Notes: a model not told the origin generated them from the letters alone. Shown: positions 12,182-24,171, numbered from the stretch's first letter. The stretch is 64,000 nt of DNA from Sclerotiophoma versabilis (GCA_012274445.1 JAAROD010000011.1:868001-932000), one strand, 5' to 3'. Numbers and translations are program-made.

Positions 12182-13995
12182 CTTGTGAAAAAACAACTGC
12201 TGTCAAGTGTGGACTGCCAGTAAGCTACTCGGCCAGAAGATAAAGAACAGTAGCATAGCCGCAGCATTACTGCAGTGTGTCTGTCAGCGGTAGGTGTTGC
12301 ACAGCATGGCTCGGCTGATAGCATGTAAGAGGGAGGTTTGTAGATGGGCTTGCATACGCCGTGAGGTCTGGCCTCGCACAAATCAGTCGCACGACAGGTG
12401 TTGAACCCTAGTTTATATATCTGCGATTGATCGGTACACAATCGACTTTCGCTATCGGCGTCGCTGGCTGTTTATCGTATCGTGATAGGTAGACGCCAGT
12501 AACACCTCGCTGCCTTCACGCAGCTGCATTACTCAGGCCGTTGCCTGCAGGTAGGTTCACACTCCAGATGACAGAACGCATAGAGGTCTTGATAAATCTC
12601 ACGACGCACCCTTGGCCTCGCAATGCGCACTTAGGGTCGAGCATCCTTACTATAACATATAGGACTAACACTACCGGCTCCGGGACACTATCGCAAAACG
12701 ATGCTGGACTGCGCAAGAGTCGACATCCAACTCTTGGTGTATGCGCATATCTTTAGGCTTGTAAGTTTTACACTCGTCGATGTGGTGTTGGAAAGACGAA
12801 GAGAGCGTGACAGTTTGGTTCATGACGGGAACCGGCGGGCGCTAGTGAAAGCGAGGCGCTAGGCACCGAGACTGGTCATTGGTAAGCTTTTATCCTAAAT
12901 TCCACGACAGCACAAATGCTGCATTGACATTGGGACTCTAGTGGTTCTTTAGGAAGCTATGAAGTTTCAAATTCACTCACCGGAAAGTTTGTCGTGGTCT
13001 CTCAGTAAGTGCCAGCTCTGAGTGCTTCTCTTCTTACCGGTCAAACAAGGATGCGCTGCGCCTTGCTGACCACCCTGCGACGCCCCTCATTGATACAGCT
13101 GTCAGCGCAGTAAGTTGCCTTTTTGCCTTCTGTGAGGGTGCATGGCGTATCTGCCTGTCAAGGTTTCCTTTCATTCGCTGTCTCCAGCCCATGGATGAGG
13201 GCAACTGCCTTATATCTCAAAGCTGCATGCCCTGTGCGTGAGCAACTCAAGCGCCACTCAGGTTTCTGGCCATATGTGAGGGGGCGAGCAGGACTTGGAA
13301 CCCTATCGACAACACCCATATTCATCGAGACAACTGTGCCTCAGTGACCTACGCGCGACGCCCAAATGGATAATCACGATGAGTTGGGCACAAAGCAACC
13401 CTTCATGTCAGGCATGCCAACACTCGCGCACACCTGTCTGCCACGAAAGGTCACGCCTGGGGAAAAGAACCGGCGGCAAACTTCCATCACTGATTCGCTG
13501 ACTAGTAGAGCAATTGGCTGGCACGCAACGCGCCTAACCAAACCGTCTTCCGCCCCAGGTGTACACGGGACGCTTTCCACACAGACCAACATGAAAGTCA
13601 TCCTCAGCACTCAGTACGCATTTTCTCGCACTCTTAGTTAGGCATGGCCCCAGCGGGAGGTTGAAGGATCAGCAGATAGACGAATGACTGCCCACAACCG
13701 GTGAACTACCCTTTTGGCTGCTGCTCACCACCCTAGTATTCCTGCTTTAGAACCGCACGATAGTAGCCACTCACGTTCCACCCATAAAAGGAGGCTGCGC
13801 ACGCGGACAAAAAGATCGAGCACACCCAGTTCTTAATTTGGACACCCACACTTGACCGTCACCTATCTCAACTCCTTGGGGCTGCGATTGCATTTATAAC
13901 ACAGCCGACTCTTGTTGTTTCCTTTCAGGTTTCGTCACACGTTACACGCTTCACTTTTGTGCCTTACACCTGGAACACAAGCATTGGGTCTATCC
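12182..13995. other. Intergenic region, no gene recognised
   Basis: About 1.8 kb lies between the divergent DUF6594 and retropepsin-like genes. It must contain both promoters. The open frames here are short and do not resemble any family, and no splice-linked coding series could be assembled. I see no RNA gene or repeat. The C- and T-rich stretch before 13996 looks like a fungal promoter and leader. Confidence 0.5.
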
Positions 13996-15356
13996 ATGTA
14001 CTCTGCCACAATGGCTGAGACGGAGACACGTGGTGAGGCTAGCCGCCCCGAACTAAGCCTTAATTCTGCTAATCAGCGCGTTCTTGTATAGAATCCAGGG
14101 CCTTATCGCTTTCGCCTGACCGTTTTCTATCTGCACCTCCAGTCCACAGTGCTCGTAGGCGTTCTGCGTCTGCTGCCCCATCACACCTCTCTATCCAGTC
14201 CCATGTCACTGGGATTGAAGACAAAGAAGACATCCCTGGTTTTGATGTCTCCGATTTGAAGGGAACGCAAGTGAAGCGGCAACAGACATACAAGTTTGGG
14301 CGAACAGTCGGTCTCATGGATCGTATCAAAGGCGTGTTCTTTCCCAAGTTATTGATGGCGAAGATGGAAGATTCCATCGAGGTAGTCACATCTGAAGCCC
14401 CAGATGATGAGGTACGTACACCGAATAAGCACAAATGTTAGGCGCTGACTTCGAAGATGTTCCATCGTCGGGAATCGCCGTGGATAGTGGACGTCTATGT
14501 TTCGCCCAAGCTCGATAGCATGAATTACCACAAGACCCTATGCCTTCTGGACACTGGCTGTTCTCATGGCAACATTGTCTCTAAAGACTTAGTGCATGCC
14601 CTTGGGTTTACTGACGCTGACTATCAAGAGCTAAGTGAATTGGAGAGCCAGGGTGGCGTCACGATGGGTGGTCAGCCTTTCCCTGTCGAGGCTGCTATCT
14701 TCCTCTCTTGGCATCACAACACCAGCTTGAAGAGATTGCGACAGATGCGATTCTTGATATCTTCTCATGCCAAGACTTTCGATATGATCATAGGTGCTCA
14801 GACTATCTGCAAGTACAGCCTGATGTCAGGACCTGTATTCAGTCTTGAATCTGGTGTTGTCAAATCTTCCAGCACCGGTAAGACCTTAGACTTGAGCATT
14901 ATTTGTGGGTTGAAGTTACTAAATATTACTACAGATGGCGGCCGAAACCACCTGGTGAATGAGAGATCTGCTTTGAAGAGCAAAATCGATACTTGTCAGT
15001 ACCGGATCGAGAAGGAGAAGAATGAACAAAATGCCACACGGCTGAAAACTGAGTTATCTGAGCTTAAGCATCTTCTGGACCTGAAGAAATTCGAGATCGA
15101 TGCAAGAGATGCCAAAACTGATAATGTCAAGGCAACGTTCATTTCGGCAACCGAGAAGACAACTAGGGCATGGGACTTGAAACACCCGGAAAACACCACC
15201 GAAATGGTCAAAGCTCGCTACCAGGCATCACAAGGCAAAGCTGCCCCCGCTCCCGCTTCGACTGCGTCTAACGGTAACGAGGCGTCCGATGATACTTCTA
15301 AAGGACCCAAGAGATCTTCAGTCTCAAATAGAGGTATGCGTTCTCGGAAACATTAG
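13996..15356 (+). CDS. Retropepsin-like aspartic protease-fold protein with coiled-coil tail
   Basis: Exons are 13996-14032, 14092-14411 and 14457-14877, then 14935-15356 after a likely 57-base intron (GTAAGA...TACTACAG) that is a multiple of three. If that intron is retained the frame still stays open. A last intron from 15334 to 15376 with a stop at 15394 is also possible. The ATG at 14011 is an alternative start in the same frame. The core has the aspartic protease motif LLDTGCSHGNIVS and, about 80 residues later, FDMIIGAQTI, which matches the flap-to-second-strand pattern of single-domain retropepsin folds. After it comes a charged coiled coil and a Ser/Lys-rich tail. No RT, integrase or zinc knuckle is present and base composition is normal. 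It is therefore a host gene, not a RIP-damaged transposon. Catalytic activity and substrate are unknown. Confidence 0.75.
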
Positions 15357-17363
15357 TTCCTTAATTAGCCACTGCAGATCTTGGCTCTTCTTAGTTGGCA
15401 CATACTGCGAGTCATCTCATTATTTTTGTTAATTGATGTATGTTTCTTATTTCCTTCGTTGGCATTTATATATGGTTTCTGCCGTTCAACCACTTCACTC
15501 GTTTACCTTTCCCATCACTCTTTGGGGGACAACATATGGTACATGTTGCACTTCACAGATGTAAGACTCTTTCGTCTTGTCTCTGGAGTCTAAGAAGGAT
15601 ATGTCGCAAGACAGAGGGCTTATTTTGATGACGCTATGATGTTCACGAATCGGCTCGGCGTCAAAGGATACACAATACCTAGGTGTCACCAGTGCAGTAG
15701 CAATAGATCCAACCGCCTTTTAGAATATTTTAAACTCTATACATAGTAGTAGCTATCACGATAGCTTATTCTGCAAGTGACTGTCCCTCTTTTAGAAGAT
15801 CGGCACACCGAGGATCCTGCGACTTTCGGGTATTGAAGTAACAGACTCGCAGAGATTTGAGTATGACCGGATGATGGGAAATCAAATTGACGTTTGATGA
15901 AAGTTATCAAGACGTCAAAGGTAACGTTCCTCTAAGCACCTAAATTAAACTCCACAGGAGAGCAGACTATTCACAATGAGCGCTCTCGCTCGTGTGAACT
16001 GCTCAAATCATATAGACCACTTTGCAAATTCCCCAGTTCGTTTACTTTCAGTTGTGAGCAACGGAGTTGAACACCTTCAGCATAAAGAAAGATATGCTGA
16101 TTCGTGGACGACATTTGCTCTCATTGAAGGAGAACTTATCCAAGTCAGGCCCTCATCGTCGTACTTATCAATTGGTTCATCCTCTTACTCCTCCAAGATT
16201 GTCTCCACGTCGATGACAGAGTGGCTACCAGCAATAAGACAAACTCGGAGATTTGCTCCGTTATGTATCAGCTCCTCTCCCGAGTCGATTCATCATCTTA
16301 ATCGTCTATCGCAAAGCCAACCAACGTTGCTTATTCGTAAACCTCTTCGAACAAGACGCCATCAAAACCAAGAGATTCTTGGACACTCCCGTCGATGTTC
16401 GTGATTCATGAGCCAGATCTCCTTCCTACATTCGTGCTTCCAACTGTCATCTCGGGTATATCATGAATCGCTCCCATCTTGTATCATCCTGATGCTCACT
16501 GTGATTAATGACGAAACCACACTTTGCTCGGGTGGATGTCTGAACGGGTTTTGAAACGACACTGGCCGCTCAGGTCGATTGTTCTTGCTCGATCACTCGA
16601 CATTCTCATTGACGGAGCACAAGACAAGATATGCATACCAAGGCTTCAAGGCTGAGTTAGCAACCCATTCTACCTTGTTGTCAGATTGAATTCACCACCT
16701 GGACGTCAATACACCATCTTCCTTGCTTTGCGTTTGCTCGAGCAGTGCCAAGAAGATGACTCACACCGAAGCCAAGATGTAAGTCAATATTAACGCAAAT
16801 CGTACAAAAACCAAGTTTGCACTTACAAGCACAGCTAACCCCTGTCTTTATCTTGGGAGATGCTTCAAAATCCAAAAGACAGGGTCAGATTGACTGTCAC
16901 GAAGATGAAAATGGGAAATTCAAGATGGATGCAATTATGTACGAAGACCGCTCCAAGCTCGGAATTGCGGATCTCAAGAACCACATCGGGCATCTCGAGG
17001 CGTTTGAGGCTGGTTTTTGTCCTTTTCCCCCAAAACTTCGAGGTCCAAGGCTAGGCTACCGGTAAGTACCGGTAGCCACTCAAGCGAGCAAAGCGTTGCC
17101 TAGCTTCATTTTGAGGTTAGCTTCTATGATCATGGTACAGAACAGGAGTACGTATGTATAGAGATCATTGTCAATGATGGAGGAAATTTTTAAAACGGGT
17201 ATGTATGAATTCTTTTCATCGCTTTATGTAGCTCGCCTGTATTAACCATTATGCTTTTTCTATCGTATGGACATGCATCATTAGACACATGCGTATCTCA
17301 TCACCCCCACGAGCGACCGCGACTCAACCCCCATTCTATGTGATTTCAAAGGCGTGACGGCAT
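15357..17363. other. Intergenic region with two doubtful small open frames
   Basis: About 2 kb has no convincing gene. An open frame at 15976-16404 (142 codons, plus strand) starts with a good ATG context but shows no family feature. A frame covering about 16829-17064 reads like a small acidic/basic protein (FILGDASKSK, then KFKMDAIMYEDRSK). Its apparent first exon (ATG at 16757 with a GTAAGT donor) joins out of frame to the obvious acceptor. These may be fast-evolving or decayed genes. The sequence around 15700-15780 is AT-rich. The 3' end of the transporter gene follows. Confidence 0.4.
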
Positions 17364-19272
17364 CTAGAATACAAGACCCTTGGTCTGCTTGCCCTGCTCT
17401 TTCTCGAGCTTCTTGACATTGATGTTCTTCCAGATGAAGATGGACATAACGCAAAGAGGGACGAAGCATGCACCAGCAATAACCATCAAGCGCTGAGAGT
17501 GAGCGTAAGCGCCAACAATGGCAGCACGTTCCGGAGTCCCATCAGCAAACGACATCTGCACGGTGATGTCGCCGAAGATGGTAGCTGCCTGGTCTTTGGA
17601 CTCTTCGGGCAGGAGTTCGTACAGCTTGCCGGGAGTGATCCCGTTCCACATGGCACCAGCGATAGAGAAGCCGATGGAGGAACCGAAGCCACCAAAGAGA
17701 CCCCAGAGGGCATTGACGGAAGCGATCTGCTGATGAGTAACAGGTGCCATGACGGCAAGCTGACCGCAAGTGGCAAAGATACCAGTGCCGAGACCGACGA
17801 GAACTTGAGTCAAAGCCAGGACACCGACAGGGGCGTTGGGTTGGCGGAACGGGATCAACAAGGCTGTCCCAAGAAGAGTGATAGGGACACCACTCATTGC
17901 GATCCACTTGAAGTTACCTGTGTAGCTGATGAGGAATCCGATGATAGGACCGAAGACGGACGAAGTGAGCGAGAAGGAGTTGACGATGTAACCAGCATGT
18001 ACGATACTCTGCCTGTGGACAACCTGCAGGTATGAGTTGTACATTCCGTTCCAGCAGAAGACTGAAAGGAACATGACACCGTATAGAAGACAGGAACCGA
18101 CGATGGTTGGCTCCTTGAGATACTTCCACGGAAGGAATGGGACTGGGGCCAGATACCTCTCGTAGAGACCAAAGGTAGGGAATAGCAAAATGCCGAGGAC
18201 GATCATGGCGATGATGTAGGGTGTCTTCCAGCCATTGGGAGCGTAGGCCTGTAGCGTGAACGGCAACATGAAGCAGCAGAAAGCGCCCATGAGCAGAATT
18301 ATACCGAAGACTGATGGTTGTTAGTAGAATGATTGATACACCTTGCAATGTAGACATACTGTCGAATTCGATAGTGTAGTGCTTCAAAGACTGGAACATA
18401 GTACGTCCGGACCTTTGTTTCTGAGCGTAACCAGCCTGGCGTGCCTTGCGGTACATGTAAAGCATGACAGCCATGGCGGGAACGCTGCAAGCAACGAGAA
18501 TGATAATGAAAGCTCCGAAAGCCCAACGCCAGCCGGGGCCATAGTAGAACTTCTCAACAAGCTCTGGTCCAGCAAAGGTTGCAGCGATCCTAGGGGTCGA
18601 GTTGATACCAAAGATGATCATGCGGTTCTTGAGAGACGTGATATCAGCGCACATGACGTCAATAACGTACAAAAGACCGATGTGGCCAGTCCAGTACAGG
18701 ATGTGGCCGCCAATGTAGGACTGGACGTTCGTGCAAACAGCCTTGACGATCATACCGCAGACACAGACTAGGAGCATAAAGCAGAAGCCCTCGACACGGC
18801 CCCAGATATCGATTACCTTGGCCATCGTAAGCGGAACGCAGCCACCGAGTGCTGTGGAGATGACAGTTCCCACGGTGAGCAAGCCATGGGAACCGAAAGC
18901 CGATGTGATGTATGGATTGAGACCAGAGTCGATGTAGTTCTGCAGCATATCGACGAAGTGGATCAAGTACAACCTGATGAAGTTAGAAGGTATCGCAAGC
19001 AGATGGATAGGTACGACTCACAGAACGAACATGCTGATAAGCGTGGGCTTGTTCCAGATGGTTGTGATGATTCGGACGCGCTCAACTCCTCTCTGGAAGT
19101 CCTGGACCTTTTCACCATCGATGTCGTACTCGTTGGTGTTGGCATCCGCATTGTTGATGGAGTCATCGCTACCAGCATGACCAACGGTTGGATGACTCTT
19201 CTCTGTATCAAGCCCAGGAGCGGTTCGTTCGACGCCAGCCACAGGCTGAGGACCACCAGCGGCGAGACTCAT
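17364..19272 (-). CDS. Siderophore-iron transporter (MFS, MirB/SIT family)
   Basis: Three exons, 19272-19022, 18973-18360 and 18310-17364, are joined by 48- and 49-base introns in frame to give 603 residues. The N-terminal ~65 residues are polar and cytoplasmic. The membrane part begins near LLYLIHFVDMLQ and has the SIT-family stretches YIDSGLNPYITSAFGSH, GHILYWTGHIGLLYVIDV and FYYGPGWRWAFGAF. The C-terminal half continues with SFSLTSSVFGPIIGFLISY and FGGFGSSIGFSIAGAMWN and ends in a Lys-rich cytosolic tail. The family imports ferric siderophores by proton symport at the plasma membrane or vesicle membrane. Which siderophore is carried cannot be read from sequence. Length is normal for the 14-helix family. 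Two SreA-type GATA sites lie about 275-320 bp upstream, which supports iron-repressed expression. Confidence 0.92.
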
Positions 19273-19547
19273 GTTGAGATATTGGAAGCGGAGCCTAATT
19301 AATTCCGTTGTGCAGAAGCGATGGATCTCAAGGGCAGCGGGCGGAGAGCGAAGGGGCTACTTAGCTGGCGTTATATACCCGGTACCTAGGCAGCGGAACC
19401 GCCATATGATGGGAGATTTGCCCCTGCCAACGCGCCGACAACCGGACAAGGAAGGTAAGTGTGGGAAAAATTGTGCGTCTCTCCCCACCACGAGGCTTCT
19501 GGATTTTCCAACGATAGTGTGGCCCAGCAGCCTCTCATTGCTCCATG

Positions 19548-19556
19548 ATCTGATAA
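19548..19556 (+). promoter_or_regulatory. SreA-type GATA site (distal)
   Basis: The sequence is ATCTGATAA, an exact match to ATCWGATAA. That extended GATA site is described in aspergilli as the target of SreA, the repressor of iron-uptake genes in iron-replete cells. It lies about 275 bp upstream of the siderophore transporter ATG, in the normal range for a fungal promoter. Confidence 0.7.
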
Positions 19557-19580
19557 GATGGAGCGCCCAGAGACTTGACG

Positions 19581-19589
19581 ATCAGATAA
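19581..19589 (+). promoter_or_regulatory. SreA-type GATA site (second copy)
   Basis: The sequence is ATCAGATAA, a second exact ATCWGATAA match in the same orientation, 33 bases from the first. Paired sites in one promoter make chance unlikely and suggest cooperative binding of the two-finger GATA factor. Confidence 0.7.
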
Positions 19590-20352
19590 GATCCATCTCC
19601 GCCCGAATCTCCAATCATGCCACAAGCACGTGTGGGGCTAAACACCATGGGCGCGGGCAAGGCCATCTTGTGGGCGGGCCAAGACTACGGCAGCTCGCCT
19701 TGAGGCTTGGCTCAGTACGGCGATGTCCCAAAAAGGCCTTGGCTAGACTGTGGAAAGTGAAAATTTGGTCGGTCATTCCTTGGCCTCATAATCCTGAGCC
19801 CACGATGAGCGAGTGTCGGGTTTTCCAGGAGATCGTCTGCTTTCCTGCAAGGTCTTCGCGAGCCAAGCCTGAGGACGCGAGCTTCACGGGCCAACTGCGG
19901 CCTGTCCGCGGGTTCCCGTTCGTGAAGAAGAGCAATGTCTAGAACAAAGGTACACGGATGGAGTGTGCGTGAGATTCCTTGTAAGGTAAGAGAACTTGGT
20001 GATGCGCGTTCGCGTGCATGTGAGAATCCGAAGACACGGTTCATCGATAGGGTGGCACGTTCCTTCCTTCGAACAGTCTAGCCAAGCTTTGAGGAAGAAT
20101 ATATGCTGAGGTGGCACATCATGCACAGAAGCCTTGTCTCGAGAATGATATACACAAGGTTGGTAAGCGCGGTGGTGCAGGTGTCGCATTGGAGTGAACG
20201 AAGGATGCATGTACGAGTACAGAAGGGTCCATACAGAACTGAAGGCCCGTGCCCGCCCTAGCATGTCACAGTCCATCGCTCTCATCTTCCGAAGTCCTAA
20301 GCACGTCTTCAAGCACAAATGTAATTAGGTGTTTAAACGATTAACAGTTTGA
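19590..20352. other. Intergenic region upstream of the siderophore transporter
   Basis: Apart from the two GATA sites just beyond its left edge I see no gene here. The open frames are short and have no family features. Composition is still normal up to about 20330 and becomes AT-rich after that. Confidence 0.5.
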
Positions 20353-20982
20353 TTGTGTGATTCTGCGACTAACAAGAGGATCCAGAAAGACACCAATAAC
20401 AGGTGTGTATATATGACCAGTAATACAGCTACTAAACAACAGGTAAACACATCTTGCCTTAATCAGTTCCCAACGCTATCAAAACGTAATTACAAGATAT
20501 CACCCTTAAACCTAGTACAATACGCGTTACAAGAGCTCTGCTCATAGCAAATAATAGCTAGCAGCCTCAATAAAAGAAATACAAACACTGCAAGACGCTG
20601 CCCTATTACGTCTACACCACAGTCCACACTACTTGATCCCTCTACTCTACCATCTACCTGTGATCAACACCTAATTACTGTATTGAATACAGCATAGTCC
20701 GTATTAGACCTATGCCTTTCACATCCAGCTCTAGTCACTTTGCAAGGAGGAAGAAAAAATTGGTTAAAAAAGGACAAAAACGTACAACAGCGGGTATTCG
20801 CTATAAGGCATGTGCCTCCTTTTAACACGCCCTACAATTGTTTAGGAGAATGCCGCTAGAATTAGCAGGCTTTGTGCACACAATTTTGGTATTTGTTTAG
20901 AAAATTTTGCTTAGTTAGCTTTTCTAACACCTTCAAGTACAGAGCCCAAAATGAGGCCACAGGCAGCAAAGTTCAGCTCTAG
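20353..20982 (+). pseudogene. Decayed reading frame with C-to-T type stops
   Basis: One frame runs for about 205 codons with protein-like composition (for example VFAIRHVPPFNTPYN and CTQFWYLFRKFC). It is interrupted only by TAG codons near 20545, 20695, 20858 and 20864, and a TAG ends it near 20980. All of these could come from CAG by a C-to-T change, which is the RIP signature. I do not recognise the family. It could be an old transposon gene or a host gene damaged by RIP spreading from the adjacent transposon block. Confidence 0.45.
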
Positions 20983-21024
20983 TATAACTGAGCTAGTTAG
21001 CTTGCGCCTGATAAGAAGTAGTTC

Positions 21025-21143
21025 TATAAAAGGGCCTCCATGCAGTCCCCGCTTTGCACTCGCATTTCAATCTTTCCCGCCCCTCTTCCTTCTCACCAAC
21101 GCCTCTATTCATTCAATCTTGCCTCTGTTCACGCACCACAATA
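21025..21143 (+). promoter_or_regulatory. TATA box and pyrimidine-rich leader
   Basis: TATAAA at 21025-21030 is followed by a C- and T-rich stretch of about 100 bases and then the ATG at 21144. This is a textbook fungal core promoter and leader, and it argues that the short open frame behind it is the start of a once-expressed gene. Confidence 0.5.
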
Positions 21144-21350
21144 ATGAGTCGTATGCGTACCTCTCGCAGATCAGGACTTGAGCTTGCTGATCGGCAGCGC
21201 CTGAGTTGGGCCAAATTCGAGAGATATCGAGATGCGCCCGATAATAACGAACATGATCTTGTCAACCCTGATACTCAGAAGTACCGGCAATAGTTGATGA
21301 GGACTTGGAACCAGTATGCCTTTGATCAAGGAAGTAGTTTGCGGAGATAA
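21144..21350 (+). pseudogene. 5' end of a truncated gene at the edge of the transposon block
   Basis: The ATG at 21144 opens 49 codons of hydrophilic, protein-like sequence (MRTSRRSGLELADRQRL, then LVNPDTQKYRQ) up to a TAG at 21291. The same frame continues sensibly (MRTWNQYAFDQGSS) to a TAA at 21348. A CAG-to-TAG change would explain the first stop. Beyond it the sequence becomes AT-rich repeat and no more coding sequence can be followed. The N-terminus faintly recalls fungal DUF3435 tyrosine-recombinase proteins, but there is too little sequence to say so. Confidence 0.45.
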
Positions 21351-21702
21351 GCTTATTCTTGCAGGTACTTTCGAGAGAATAGGATTAATCCAGACTCTAT
21401 ATAGATTGGGTTGTGCAAAGGGAAGCGAAATACAACTATCTAGTGCAAGACCTTTTTCTTAGATTATATTAACAACTTAGTAAGACATATCTTATTACTT
21501 TTATCTAAGACATATGTTAATAAACAGATACTTAATTGTGCAAGCATAGTGCTTTTAATATAGTATAAGCTAGTTAAGAAGATAGACTTAATAATACTTA
21601 AGGTAAAAAGAGAGCTAGAGCCTAAAGATTCTAAGAGAGAGTAACTCTAATATTATAGTTATAGATTAAGGCCTCTTAAGTCTTTATTCTTAATCTTTAA
21701 TA

Positions 21703-21795
21703 ACATACCTTACAGGCAAGCAGCGCGCTTTTACTAAGACTACACTCTAATACTACTTCTCTACTAATACCTTAATAATAACGCTAGCTAAACGC
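21703..21795 (+). mobile_element. Left end of a pogo/Fot1-type DNA transposon
   Basis: The end ACATACCTTACAGGCAAGC is preceded by TA and followed by CTTTTACTAAGACTACAC. It matches the inverted terminal repeat of the complete element at 59692-61557, apart from loss of one subterminal repeat unit of about 17 bases. It stops at about 21795, where LTR sequence begins. Confidence 0.75.
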
Positions 21796-22485
21796 TGTAA
21801 TAAGCTAAGCCCTAAGTGTACAAGACTATGCACTAAACCCACGCACGTAATTACAGAGTATAGCTTAGCATCTTGCTATATCTTATATAAGAAGAGATAA
21901 TTCCTTCTTTCTTTTCTATCTTTCTACTTCTGTAGTATAGGATAAATGCATACTTATTAGAAGGCTACTTTAACTCTTAATATAAGTAGAAAGATTAAAA
22001 CTAACTAAACCCCCTAAGCGTATAATAATAGAAGGAGAAAACCTTTATAATTAACAGCTGCCTAGCAGCTAGCTAATATATAAATAGTAGATGCAATTAT
22101 AGTATCTGTATAAGTAATAGTAAGACCTATTACACAGCCTATTAGTAGACAATCTAATAGCAATAATATAATTCTTAAAAGCTAACCTAGATAAACTAGT
22201 AAGTAAGTAAGAGAGATAACTGTATAAGTAGCTATAATTCTAAATAAATAAACTTAGGGGGATGCTAAGTAATAATACTTGTTTAGAAACCTTAGAAAGA
22301 AGTAGATAAAACTTTTCCTCTAGTCCTACCCCTTTAAGTAACTACTAAAATTACACTGTTTAACAGGCTAAAAAGCCTAGACTTTCTAATATAGAAGTAT
22401 TTAATAAAGAATTATATAAATAATATCTTTAATAGAAGATAAAGGTATAGGCTAAGCTGTATAGAGACTAGCTAGCGTACTGTTA
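21796..22485 (+). mobile_element. 5' fragment of a Gypsy element (family C), plus orientation
   Basis: The first ~185 bases (to 21980) are the inverted equivalent of the 187-bp LTR at 36743 and 43311. The sequence after it matches the gag end of the complete family C element (43310 down to about 42800) in reverse. The copy stops near 22485 and no 3' LTR is seen, so it is a truncated insertion into the pogo end. Confidence 0.7.
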
Positions 22486-22641
22486 TAAACCTTAAGAGGC
22501 AGTATAGTAGAAGATAAGAGAAGGAAGGATTAATAACACTTAGGGACAACCTAATAGTCTTTAAGAAGGTTAGTAATATAGAAACTAATAACGCGCAACT
22601 CTACCTGTTCTAATTCCTTAGCAGAACGCTATAATAGAATA

Positions 22642-22990
22642 TGTTACGTGTATCCTAGGGAATCCTGTAATATCCTATAATATACTAGGTTAGAATAACT
22701 CTAGAATACTAGAACCTATATAGAACATTTATTAGTATATAGTTAGTAGGAACACAACCCTTATAGTTTGTATTTAACTTAGTTAATTAAGTTTGTCTTT
22801 AGAATCTTAACTCTAACTCTTAAGCTAGATAGTCTACTCTATACTACTTATTATTACCTTCTATTATTATAGTATTTTACTAGGTAATAATTCTAACTCT
22901 TATAGACATCTCTGTACTAGCGCTTATCTCTAAGAACTAATATAAATAGTACTTATAAGCTTTACTTAAAAGTATAACTTTAATATAAGC
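22642..22990 (+). repeat. Solo or truncated LTR of Gypsy family D
   Basis: It begins TGTTACGTG and shares long stretches with the LTR at 58407-58793, including AATTAAGTTTGTCTTTAG and TACTACTTATTATTACC, and both end near TATAACTTTAATA. No family D internal sequence follows it. It lacks the cluster of palindromes found in the 58.4-kb copy. The boundaries are approximate. Confidence 0.6.
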
Positions 22991-24171
22991 TAAGGTTAAG
23001 TCTTAGAAGTATAAGCTAAAGGCTTAGGTTACTACTAAAGTTACTTCTTCTATAAAGAAGGTTAGTTTATCCCTCTTTTAGCTATTATAGGCTATTATAG
23101 GCTATTATAGTATACTTTAATATATTATAAGCTAAAGGTATAGTTATTAATATTAAGAAGTATAATCTAAAGGCTAGAGCTATAAATTTAGTAATAGAAA
23201 TAGAGTAGCTAACTACTAAGAGAGATACTACTTTTAAGAGTTATAAGAGTAGGCTTATAAAGTAGATTAATACTAAGAGAAAGAAGTACTAGAATATTCC
23301 AGCTAAGGTTACTAAATTATAGTTAAGTAGTAGATAATTTAGGTAGTTTTATATAGTTCTTAGGTATAGTAAGGTATTTTAGGCTATAGTAGTATATATA
23401 GAGTGTTTTAAGATACCTACTACCTTTATAGTCTCTAAATAGTTATATTTTCTTTTTCTTAGCTATAGTATTCTATTTAGTAATAATTTAGGCTACTATA
23501 GGCTATAATAGAGTATACTAATACTAATATCTAAGTACTATTAAATACCTAAAACCTAGTAGAAAAAAATAGTAAAGGTAACTCTAGACTTTAGTTATTA
23601 GACTTAGTAATTTTAAACTTTCTAGCTATATAGCCTAACTATCTCTCTTCTTTTTTAAAGGCTAGCTTAGCTACCTTTTAGCTCTCTATAGGCCTTACTA
23701 TCTCTTTAAAAAGATTTCTTTTCTTTTCTAGAACTATTTAAGAGTATTAGAGGAGATATTTACTTTAGGCTTTTATAAGTTCTTCTTCTCTAGCTATCTA
23801 GCCTACTTAATATAATATAGCTATTATCTAGTCTTATTCTTTACTCTTTTAAGAATTTTTTCTATATTCTATATATTATTACTAAAAGTATAAAGTATAT
23901 CTATAATTAGAGTACTTAGGAATAGTATTAATTCTTTTAGGTTAATAGGCTTTAGATGTAATATTTAAAAGACTAGGTAGATACTCTTTAGGCTAGAAAG
24001 GTCTACTTTAAATATTATTAGACCTATTTAGGCTACTATACGCTCTAGGCCTATATATTTCTAGTTTAATTTCTACTTTAGCCTAGTTAACTTAATATAT
24101 TAGTTTAAGACTATAACTTAGTCTTCTACTCTAAAGAGGATTAGTAGCCTAGTCTTGTTTTAGTATACTTC

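Noticed and set aside
15976..16404. 142-codon open frame with a good ATG context
   Set aside because: No domain, no homology I recognise, no introns or neighbours that support it; left as a doubtful frame in the intergenic entry.
17499..18035. 178-codon plus-strand frame within the transporter gene
   Set aside because: It lies wholly opposite conserved membrane-helix codons of the siderophore transporter.
21144..21350. Possible Starship captain (DUF3435) start
   Set aside because: Only about 70 codons remain, with no catalytic residues visible; the resemblance is too weak to call a Starship.
23080..23120. Short direct repeats (GCTATTATAG units) that could suggest a CRISPR-like or satellite array
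   Set aside because: Only a few units within RIP-mutated DNA, without regular spacers; expected by chance at this composition.
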